A DNA stretch of 49,994 nt, taken from assembly GCA_051453625.1 (NCBI GenBank), contig JBOZIK010000001.1, forward strand, positions 129,108,792 to 129,158,785. The letters are read 5' to 3'. Within the stretch, counting starts at the first letter, position 1. Every line of letters begins with the position of its first letter. The notes beneath the pieces were generated by a model, which made no database searches, had not been told where the DNA came from, and saw only the letters and a list, made by a program, of their open reading frames with translations. The stretch is from Welwitschia mirabilis (lineage: Eukaryota > Gnetophyta > Gnetopsida > Welwitschiales). The translations under genes were made by a program, and so were the position numbers. Positions 41,480 to 49,994 of this stretch are shown in pieces.

Positions 41480-43150
41480 CAAAAGAAGCTAATTATTAAG
41501 AGCTAAATCATTGATGTACTAAGTACCATCACTTGCATCATTGCTATCATCATCATTTTCCCTAGTGATAGATATCTAAATGGTGTATAAAGAAGAAGAT
41601 ATGGATGAAGGTGTATGTCACTTTTGAGATGGCCATTTGATGGCTCACCTTTGAGGGATAATGAAGATGCCAAAGAAGCTGGTAGCAGCTATCTGCATAA
41701 AACTACGAGCTGATAATATAGCAATGCTAAGATGTAGAATGGTGCTAAAAGGTGAAGCATGAATAGCAATTGTAAGAAGTGGTGGTGATGATGATGAAAG
41801 ATAAGATGGTGAAAGTATACGAAGTGATGATAGAGGATATGTGGAGTAGTCAATAGGTAGTTTATGATAAGGACTATGAAATATGAGGGGCTTATCATCA
41901 GAGATCTCAAAGTCTAACTACTGCTTCCACTATATCTATGCTAGAGCTTGATTACCCCCAATGCCTATGCTAGAGCTTAGTGCTCCCTCTAAAGGTGTGA
42001 CTTATTCTCTGTAGACTCTAATGAGTCATAATCCTCTACTTGATCTGAGTCATAACCTATGGTAGGAGGTGCTAGAAGTGCCTCTGCCTCTAATTCCTCC
42101 TCTAAATTAGACCAAGTGGGATTCTCTATAAATTCCCAACTACTTGTAAGTGTCTCTCACTTATTGGCTTCATATTGATGCTTATTCAGTATTAAGATAT
42201 TTCCTTTAATTGTACCTACCATCTTTACAATATTCTTGAGACCCTTCTTTACTGATGATGAACTATGAGTAGCTATAAAGTAAGAGCACTGAAGTTTGTA
42301 TCTTAAAAGATCTCTTGCTTGTGCCTTTATCTATTCGTACTAGATCTTACTGCCTTTTACTAAATTGTGGAAGCATCATTTTAGAACAAATGAGATTAAC
42401 CTATAGAACTAAGATGTTGCATTACTAATGATCGAGCTAATTAAGAAAGGAAGACCCAATGTGTGGCCCTTACAAAAAAGTGTAATTATGTCCATACATA
42501 ATATAAGCCAAGATCAATTTTCATCCCTGTTAGAAGGTAATATACCATCAAGTCTACATGAGGTTGTAATAGCTCAGACTAGGATATTATAAAATATAAT
42601 TAAACTTAAAATAGATGCATCTAGTACCATACATTTATGTTTTACATTCTCATAGAAGTTCATATTCGAATGCCCAAATAGAACATTTCTCAATAAATTC
42701 TATGAAATATCAAGAGAGTGACATGTAAAATATCTTTAAAAGAATACATATCTGATTGTAGAACTTGTAAATCATCGATGTAATGCATAAAATCTGAGTG
42801 TATGAAATAGAGAGATACCTTATACTTAGATCTGAAAAGTCTCAAAGCTGTTATTTATCTCATGGATGTTGGCATAAAATTCCTTGACAACAGGGTCTAA
42901 AATTCTTTACTCTAATTGGACTATCATATCCTAATCAAAACATGAGAAATAAGAAAGAATATAAGATTTTCTAAGATTTTAGAAGTCAAGAGTCCTTTTT
43001 GTAATAATGGAGTTTCTACTCCAAGTCTAAAACATTTTGCAGTTAATTCATGATAGAACTATGATTCATATTATGATTTGTATATTTAAATAATAGGTTC
43101 CTTGCCTTTAGAGGCATCAGAGGGCTTTCTCCTCATCATTTTAAAGGAGA
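41480..43150 (-). pseudogene. Extra 3' ORF of element E (env-like / plant transposon-protein type)
   Basis: It begins MMRRKPSDASKGKEPII (43148-43098). VKEFYANIHEINNSFETFQI follows (about 42870-42810), resembling the V-x-E-F-Y-A-N block of the plant transposon-protein domain found downstream of pol in SIRE/Maximus elements. Then MDIITLFCKGHTLGLPFLIS (42495-42436) matches the family block ending HxxxLPFxxLIT. The left part is Ser/Pro-rich (PLSSLRILSPSYLSSSSPP) and then acidic (NDDDSNDASDG). The His-rich 73-codon frame (41910-41689) is the out-of-frame reading of the Ser/Pro part. The protein's function in these elements is not established, and 'env-like' is only a label. Confidence 0.7.
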
Positions 43151-43930
43151 AATACTAAAATAACTAAACCCTGAGTAGCAAATTGAAAGAATCACCAAAA
43201 AATAATATGTATTAAAGAAAAGAGCACTTCTTTTGTTGTCTATGAAGACCTCTTCCAGATCCAAAATATCTATCCTAAGAGATCTTAAAAAATTAGGCTG
43301 AAGAGAACTTTGAGAGGGATACTTATTGAGTGGAGGATTAAAAATAATGGATGGTGATCCTTTTCTTGAAAAAAAGGGTTAAAAACCCCATTTTGGTGTG
43401 TGTTTTATTTTTAAATATAGTACAAGAAAGAAATCTACCCACTAAAGACATCTAAAATGGTGAAATTAGAAATCTATCTCTTTAGAAGATGTATTCTATT
43501 AAGAAATTTTTAATAATTACTATGTGTTGTAAAGATGTCTACAAATCATAGAAATCTATTTTGAAAAGTGATAAAAATTTATTTAAAAAAAAAAATACCT
43601 GACCTTTAAAGATGTTTGATATACCAAAGAAATCTACTAAAAAGGCATCTACAAACTGAAGACATCTTCATAATGGATGTCTTCCACTTAAAGATGTCTT
43701 TCTTATAAAATAAAAACTTTAAAATTTTCTATAGCTAGTGTTAATATTAGATTGCAATAGAAAAAATAATGATGAAGAAAAATGCACATAATAGATTGGT
43801 TTATGTTTTAGTAATTATCTTAACTCATAGAGTAGTAAAATTGGAGTTTAGATTTTGAGAGTGATTAGTTGATGAATTACTTAATTGGATAATTTCCAAT
43901 TCCTAAGTTATTACACAATTTAATAAACCT
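43151..43930. other. Spacer between pol and the extra ORF of element E
   Basis: No coding motif. It holds the palindrome cluster and A-rich sequence. Confidence 0.5.
43430..43720. repeat. Cluster of decayed AAGACGTCTT palindromes (3' part of element E)
   Basis: Variants include aaagacatcta (43445), gaagatgtat, aaagatgtcta (43530), aaagatgttt (43608), aggcatcta, gaagacatctt (43660), ggatgtcttcc and aaagatgtcttt (43692). They lie between RNase H and the extra ORF, outside any LTR. Confidence 0.7.
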
Positions 43931-45320
43931 ATTATCACTTATTAGTTTGGTAGAGACTTCAATGAGTTAATTATCATTATTAATGTAGTCCCACATGATG
44001 TATTTTTTTGTTGCTCTTTAAGAAAATGATATTTGATATCTATATATTTAGTTTTTGAATGTTGAATTATATTCTTTGAGATGTTGATAGTACTTTGTTA
44101 TTGTAATAAATTGGAATGCTTTTCATGGGTAGTTTAAAGTCTCTTAAGATTTGCTTCAACCAAATTAACTAAGCATAGTAACTTCCAGTAGTGATGTATT
44201 TAACTTCAGCAGTTAAGAGGGTAGTTGAATTTTTCTTTTTGCTACTCTAGAATAACAAACACTATCCAGGTAATAAGTAATTTTTACTAATACTTCTTTG
44301 ATCATCCTTGAAACCTATCTACTCTACATCATAATATCCAACTAGCTCAAGGAAGGAGTTTTTTGAATACCAAAGACCCCAATTAGTACTTTCTAAATAG
44401 TGAAATTATTTTTTAATTGCCATTAGATGTGATTTTCTAGAATCACTTTGATAATAAGCATAAATTCATATACACAAAATCATATCAGACCTACTAGTAG
44501 TAAGATATAATAAACTACTAATCACACCTCTATACACCTTTTGGTCAACCTTCTTATCATGATCATCCTTGTCCATTTTCATTCTTTAGCTCATTGATAT
44601 ATCTTTAACCTTACAATCCTGTAAGTCATACTAGACTAACAAATTTTTAACATATTGACTTTTAGAAATTAATGTACCTTATTTGCGTTACACCACTTGA
44701 AGCCCCAAGAAGTTAATTATTTCTCCTATCAGACTCATTTCAAATTCATCCTGCATTATCTTAGCAAAATTCTTATATAATAATTTATTAGTAGCATAAA
44801 AAATGATATCATCTACATAGATTTGTATAATAGTAAAATGTCTATCATCTATTTTAATAAACATTATAACATTAGATCTACCCTTTTAAATTCATATTCT
44901 ATTAGATAACTTGAGAATTTCTCATATGAAGACCTGGACACTTGCTTGAGATCATAGAGAGCCTTTTTCAACCTTTAAATATGATCCAATTTGTGGGAAT
45001 CATCAAATGCTTTTAATTTCTTAACATATGCCTCCTATTAAAGTACTTCATTTAGAAAGGCACTTTTGACATCCATCTAATAGAGTCTGAATCTTTTTAC
45101 ATATGCAAAGCCTAAAAGAATTCTTATAGAATCTATACATTCTACTAGTGTAAAGGTTTCTTTAAAGTTTATAACTGCTTATTGGTTGTATGCTTTAGCT
45201 ACTAACTTTGCTTTGTTTTTAATAAATTACTATTTTTATTTGTTTTATTTCTAAAGATCCATTTTGTATCAATGACTGGTCTTTTGGATGGTCTTGAAGT
45301 GAGTTCCTAGAAATCATACC
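43931..45320 (-). pseudogene. Copia RT and RNase H relic (element E)
   Basis: Minus-strand blocks: VIDTKWIFRNKTNKN (45275-45230, family VIGTKWVFRNKxDE), the family VARLEAIRxLLAxA region (near 45130), MDVKSAFLNEVL (45075-45040, family QMDVKSAFLNGxL) and LKKALYDLKQVSRSSYE (about 44975-44925). IQIYVDDIIFYAT follows (about 44826-44785, both catalytic Asp kept), then DEFEMSLIGEIINFLGLQV (44750-44694). RNase H: LTAEVKYITTGSYYA (44210-44165) and HSKTKYIDIKYHFLKEQ (44065-44010). Many in-register matches across frames make this the clearest pol in E. Confidence 0.92.
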
Positions 45321-45499
45321 TTTCAAACTAATTAAGTTCTTTTTACATTACTAGTATCTAATGATCATCACTTTTTACTTTACTAAGAGTTTTAGGCTCT
45401 ACCTATGAGATATATGTTGCAAATCCACAAAATTCCTTAGTATGACTTTGAGTTTAAATACCACCATACAAACTACCTATGATGTTACTTGTAGAATGC

Positions 45500-46110
45500 C
45501 TTTTTTAAGTTTGATCATGTTTGAAGAGGTTTTTTTAATCTATTTTTTTCTTCTTTTTCTTCCTTGCCATCTGATTTCATTTTAGAATTGCTAGATGATT
45601 ATTCAAGATGTATGAAAATATAGTAATATAGAACATAGTTCATATAAGGTTTTGGAAGTAAAGAGTCTTTTTAGAACTTGGTTGGAAATATAAAATTTAT
45701 TGTTAATGGATTTCATTTAAAAATGATATGGAACCTGTTGATTGTGCATCATCATTCTTGCCATTTTATTAGAACCCTGTTCTTTCTTTCAACAACTTCA
45801 TTTTGTTATGAAGTTATAATGAAAAGAATTAATGAAAGATACCAAACTATTCATAAAAATCTTTGAAGTTTACATTTTTAAATTTGATGCCATCATCACT
45901 TCTTGTTATCATGATCTTGTATCCCTTTTGATTTTCTAACCAAACCTTCCTCTTGTTTGATTTCCTTTCTGGCATGCATTGCAAACCTGATTATTAAAGT
46001 TTTCCAACTTAATAAGCCCTCTTATCATACTTTTTAAATATGATATTTTTAGCAAGTCTTTATTCACATGCTCAATATTCCTATGCCATAGATTCATTTC
46101 ACCTATAGTA
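45500..46110 (-). pseudogene. Copia pre-integrase and integrase relic with internal deletion (element E)
   Basis: LWHRNIEHVNKDLLKISYL and then VCNACQKGNQ (46094-45974) match LWHRRLGHxNxxxLxKL...CxACxxGKQ. The next readable block is ENQKGYKIMITRSDDGIKF (about 45945-45885), which normally follows some 80 residues later, so the segment with the first catalytic Asp (family DLFGP) is missing. NVNFKDFYE and NKMKLLKERTGF (family QQNGVVERKNRTL) then continue. Confidence 0.85.
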
Positions 46111-46399
46111 CTTAATAGAAACTTAATTCCCTTATTAGAAATATCTTATAAAGTAGTGATATAAACATTAGATTTTCTAACTCTAGCAAATAAGATCTTA
46201 TTTAAGTTGTATTATTTAATGAAATAATCATCTTTCGTAAAAGTAATAGAAATGTTTACATCACACAACTAATTAACACTTAGAAGAGTATGTTATACAA
46301 AGAAAACATCATTTACCTCAAGTAGATTACCTTCTTCAATGATTCTAATACTTCTAATAGGACTTATAAATTGTCATCAAAAGTGACTACTCCTTTGTC

Positions 46400-46560
46400 T
46401 TGCTCTACCAAGGTGGTAAAGATGGATTTATCTCTATTCATATGCCTAGAGCACCCATTATTAACATATCAAACATGTTTTTTATAATCTATAAAGCAAT
46501 CTAAGCTAAGAGAGCTGGTTTTGATTTTGGAATCCATATTTTCTTTAGCTTAGTCTGCAT
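46400..46560 (-). pseudogene. Copia protease relic (element E)
   Basis: YVNNGCSRHMNRDKSIFTTL (about 46465-46406) matches the family site YLDSGCSRHMTGDKSxFxxL, with Asp and Ser of the DSG triad replaced by Asn. Gly-Val-Val-Thr-Phe follows as expected. Confidence 0.88.
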
Positions 46561-46619
46561 AAGATGTTATACCATACTTCTTGGCCTTTTGGAAGTGTTA
46601 GTATAATATCTGGTGTTAG

Positions 46620-48275
46620 ATTTAAAAATATAATTAAACTAATAATAACCACATCTATAGTAAGAATACCAAGTAATGTTAGTAGTATAAACTGTATGCT
46701 CATACCTTAGCTTGTAGTTCCATTTGTTGAGTAATGATGCTGAAGAACCAGTGGAGGCTTTATTGTAGCCTAAGCCACCTTTATCATTTGGACTTCTATA
46801 GTATTTAAGCATGATGTATAATGTCTTCTTCCCTTGGGTAAAATTCTTATTTATTCTTTTGGTATTAGTAAGTTTTTGTCTAATGTTTTTTAATTCATAC
46901 ATTAGATTACTAATCTTAGCATTACAAGCTGAGTTTTGAAATGATAATCTATTACAAGAATCTTTTTTTTATTTGTATGCTAATTCACAAGAATGAACAA
47001 TTTTTTCCATTTTAGAACATGCCTTTTACAACTTAATGAACTTTATAGAAATTAAATCATATATGTCTTAAAGTTTCTTATCCATCTCTCCTTTACTTTC
47101 TAATTCAAATTCTTCTTTTTCTTCTTCATTATCCTTTTCGATATGAATAATGATCATCTAAGATGAGTAAGCTCTTTTATCATTATATGTCTTTACTTAA
47201 ATTGCATCCTCATCATCTTCCCATCTCGTGAAGAAAGATTTCTTCTTCTTAGGTTCTTGCTTTTGTTCTTTTTCTTGCAATCTATTAGAGCTAGGACACT
47301 CTGAGGTTATGTGTCCTTGTCCTTCATAAACCTAAAATTCTAACTTGGAAATATTAGTTTTGAAAGAAAGTAAAGAGCTACTAGAAATTTTACCTTTAGA
47401 ATTATCTCTAACTTGAAATCTGGATGGGCTTTGATAGTCATCCTTTCTATTACTCTTTTATGAAATAAGTCTTTTGACTCATCTTGTGATGAGAGCAAGT
47501 ATTTTTTTCCACATCATCTTCAGAGTTATCTTCATCTGATACTTTTTTAATTTTATTTTTAGGATCTTGTCTTAGGTTTTTACTAGATTTAAGAGTGATA
47601 AGATTATCCTTTAAAGCAACACCTTGAATAAGATTCATCTCAAAGTTTGTTAGTACACTTTGGAATTCCTCAATCTTCACTATGTTAAAGTCTCTTGATT
47701 CTTCCATGGCTATTGTTTTAGGCTTATATTCTAGAGTTAGTAATCTAATAACTTTTTAAATTACTTTGCTCTTTGGAAGATTTTCACTAATGTCATATAT
47801 GAAATTCATTATTTTAAAGACTCTTGTGAAGTAGTTATGTATTCTCTCTTCATTATTTATCTTCAAAATTTTAAACTAATTAATTTAGACATGGAGCATT
47901 AATTAATTGACAATGAAAGTTCCTTTATATGTTCTAATCAGAACATTCCATATCTCTTGTGCAGTTTTTGACTAGCTGTTCTATTGAATTCCTTCATTGT
48001 AAATGCTAAGTAAAGAGCATTCTTTACTTTTGAGTTGTACATGAAGGTTGTCTTTTCTTTATCTTCCAGTTTATTCTAGGTTTGATTTATGTGATGGAGT
48101 TCCCTGTAGCATCTATAATGATTTTTGTAGGTTCTGAGTACCCTTTTTTAATGCTTTACCAATCCTGAAACTCATAAGACTGTAAGTACACTTGCATTCT
48201 CAGCTTCTGATAGGCATAGTTAATTCCATCAAAGAGCGAAGATCTAATAGATGATACTCCTTGTATAGTTTACTC
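46620..48275 (-). pseudogene. Copia gag and gag-pol linker relic (element E)
   Basis: SSLFDGINYAYQKLRMQVYL (about 48240-48181) is the N-terminal Gag motif FDGxNYxxWKxRMxxYL, with Trp changed to Gln. EERIHNYFTRVFKIMNFI (47855-47800) and LEYKPKTIAMEESRDFN fit the UBN2 core ...PKVTAIEEAKDL. The open stretch 47707-47450 continues with a Lys/Asp/Glu-rich tail. The CCHC knuckle VYEGQGHITSECPSSNR lies at 47328-47280, with the first two Cys lost. The linker KGGLGYNKASTGSSASL (46788-46738) is typical of SIRE-like elements (K-G-x-G-Y). Confidence 0.88.
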
Positions 48276-48304
48276 AAGAATGTTACTCTTTTTTATAAGT
48301 ACCT

Positions 48305-48316
48305 ACTCTAATAGAA
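48305..48316 (-). promoter_or_regulatory. Decayed primer-binding site of element E
   Basis: Plus-strand actctaatagaa against GCTCTGATACCA (complement of the initiator tRNA-Met site): 8 of 12 bases agree, two of the differences being G-to-A. It lies two bases from the LTR at 48319. Confidence 0.6.
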
Positions 48317-48318
48317 CT

Positions 48319-49500
48319 TGAGAATTGTTGAACTCAGAGAGGAGTGATCAAAAAGGTCTACCAAATAAAATTCCTACTAGAATAAATTAAAAAGTACATA
48401 ATAATGACCTTACTAGATTAACATGGTTCCTCATTCTGGGTACATTTACACATAAAGTGTAGCTTCCTTTCATACTTTTGGATATCCTTAACTTATAAAA
48501 TAGTGTTCTTAGAGCACTACCAACTTTACATACAATTGAGATTCTCCTTGTAAGGTAGTACTCTTTTCCCCTTAGGAATTACAATAAACAAAAAATAAAA
48601 ACATGCTCACAATCACTCATAGAAACACAACAATGCAAGGGTTGCCTTACAATTTGGAATCCCAAGCAAGGGATTCTAAGAATAATATAATGTAATGGAC
48701 TACAATGAATGTATTTAAAAATGTGATAGTCCTACAATTTAAGTACTAATAAATAATGATAATAAAATAAAACAATAAGCCTAAATGATGCCAATTTTAT
48801 GGAATACTTGAGTTATTCTTATTGTAGTCATTCATAACTATCTAAGATCAAAGTAATATAGCTATAAAAGAGCTAATGATCAAGCAATGTACTTACCAAA
48901 TGATCCTTTTCATTAAGGTCATAGAAATCTTCATGTGTAGTACCAATTACCTGTGAGTGCATGTGTTTTTTAGTTGCTTTGTGACTTTTATATTTTTGAT
49001 GTCTTCCTTGCCTTTAACCTAGAGAAATAACTATTTGAAAACATTTAAATTCTAAGTAACAACTAAAAATGACTAAGTTTTAATCATTCAATAACTATTT
49101 TATTTTACATCAATTTTTTGAAGTAGACATATTTTTAACAGTTAACATCTCTGTAAGATAGACATCTTCACACTGAAAGATGCCTTTGGTCAAACTACCT
49201 AGATTTTACTAAGACTTCAACTACTGTATCTCTAAATCTTAGATATCATGAATTTACTATATCAAAATTTGCTTAATTTCCTAGAATGTAGATAATGCAT
49301 GACAGTACTATTTTATATCTATTACCTCTTCTAGTATAGTAAAGATGTCTTTGAGTCTGTAGATGTCTTCCATCAATTGAAGTAGTATAGATGTCTTTAA
49401 TTTACTAGATATCTTTTTCCTCTATTAGTCCCTTAGTTTAATATAGACATCTTTTAAGATCATAGACGTCTTTCCCTATGATAATTTCAAATTTAGTACC
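48319..49500 (-). mobile_element. 5' LTR of element E (right end uncertain)
   Basis: It starts TGAGAATTGTTGAACTCA and aligns with 39679 onward for about 1.18 kb. Homology fades near 49500, so the outer ~200 bases present in the left LTR are missing or unrecognisable here. Palindromes lie at 49130-49500 (for example aaagatgtcttt near 49340, agacgtcttt at 49464). Confidence 0.78.
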
Positions 49501-49994
49501 ATGTCTAGACTTTCAAGATCCAAAGTCTTAGCCTAAAAATTTAATTAAAATAAAATTTGTTGTTGTTATAGGATCGACAAGCTAATTTAGTTATTGTACT
49601 TATTATTCTTATCATTGAGATATAATTATATTGTGGAAACTGTGTGCTAGATTTTTTATTTTAACTCCTTTCATTTTGTAATAGCCATAATATTCTTCTT
49701 GTTGTAAATCCTTGGTAATTTAATTGTGATATTTAGTGGTTAAATTAGTGACAATATTAATAGCTATGATAGTGGCTAAAGTAGTGGTTATGTTAGTGGA
49801 TAAGTTAGTGGTTGCATTATTTTTTTTATTTAATAGTTGTACTTTTTCTTTATTTAAACATGGAAATTATATTTATGATATGGCTCATTTTTATTCTTTA
49901 TTTTAATAAATGCATTATTATTTATTATGATGAAATATTATGCATCTACTGTCCTAGTAAGATAATGAAATCCCCACCACTTTTACGACCTTCA
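49501..49994. other. Flank with no recognised gene
   Basis: AT-rich DNA to the right edge. It contains the 12-bp minisatellite and possibly the continuation of element D or unrelated host sequence. Confidence 0.4.
49734..49817. repeat. 12-bp minisatellite x7
   Basis: Seven consecutive 12-base units starting tagtgg or close variants (tagtggttaaat, tagtgacaatat, taatagctatga, tagtggctaaag, tagtggttatgt, tagtggataagt, tagtggttgcat). There is no insertion between units, so the period is exact. Confidence 0.9.

Larger units (their letters stand above)
39679..49500 (-). mobile_element. Element E: SIRE/Maximus-like Ty1/copia retrotransposon
   Basis: Read right to left: 5' LTR (48319-~49500), primer site, gag with UBN2 and CCHC, protease, integrase, RT, RNase H, a further ORF of env-like/plant transposon-protein type, polypurine tract and 3' LTR (39679-41046). 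The extra ORF and the pol sequence type place it near SIRE/Maximus. All domains are broken. gtacc flanks the left LTR (39674-39678) and recurs at 49496-49500, a possible target duplication, although the right LTR is shorter than the left. Confidence 0.85.

Noticed and set aside
41689-41910. His-rich peptide (six His in a row) as a metal-binding protein
   Set aside because: Out-of-frame reading of the Ser/Pro-rich part of E's extra ORF; the pattern comes from gatgatgatg-type repeats.
45678-45866. Plus-strand 62-codon frame
   Set aside because: Shadow of E integrase on the minus strand.
1-49994. CRISPR array, operon, defence or phage-like system
   Set aside because: The direct repeats found are LTRs or minisatellites without spacer structure, and all coding signals are eukaryotic retrotransposons.

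Overview
The window is intergenic, repeat-filled DNA from a large plant nuclear genome. It is very AT-rich, and I found no tRNA, rRNA, CRISPR array, operon or intact host gene. Almost everything recognisable is decayed retrotransposon. Stop codons sit where the retrotransposon families have Trp, Gln or Arg codons (TGG, CAG, CAA, CGA turned into TAG, TAA, TGA), CpG is scarce, and frames shift often. This is what long-term deamination of methylated cytosines produces. A gymnosperm fits best. An AT-rich, methylation-decayed genome is reminiscent of Welwitschia (Gnetales), but that is a guess from general knowledge, not something the sequence proves. There are three runs of N: 2467-3163, 9139-9981 and 13095-13974.

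Layout, left to right. (1) 1-~3424: the 5' part of a minus-strand Ty3/gypsy element (H; Athila/Tat-like tRNA-Asp-type primer site), with gag remnants, a 5'UTR tandem repeat and an LTR broken by a gap. (2) ~3640-6920: a plus-strand Ty3/gypsy polyprotein relic (A; chromovirus-like RT) with protease, RT, RNase H and integrase in order. (3) 6921-11000: unassigned DNA, a pyrimidine-rich tract and a gap. (4) ~11000-16860: a minus-strand L1-like LINE (G) with DUF4283 and CCHC ORF1, endonuclease, RT and an RT zinc-binding tail. (5) 16860-19280: unassigned AT-rich DNA. (6) ~19430-39260: a minus-strand Ty1/copia relic (D) split by a 16.8 kb gypsy element (C, 21666-38492, minus). C keeps both LTRs, primer site, polypurine tract and an AGCCT target-site duplication. 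Inside C sit a full-length plus-strand copia element (F, 23642-29962) and another minus-strand gypsy element (B, 30018-34133). (7) 39679-~49500: a minus-strand SIRE/Maximus-like copia element (E) with gag, pol and an extra env-like/plant transposon-protein ORF. (8) 49511-49994: flank holding a 12-bp minisatellite.

The insertion order can be read directly: D is older than C, and C is older than F and B. H, B and C look like one gypsy lineage, because LTR motifs, primer-site type and TATA context are shared. B and C have no recognisable pol and would have needed proteins from relatives. The most unusual signals are regulatory-looking repeats inside LTRs: an 85-bp unit present three times upstream of the TATA box in both LTRs of B, and clusters of a decayed AAGACGTCTT palindrome in the LTRs of two different copia lineages (F and E). 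I found no evidence for a new non-transposon system.
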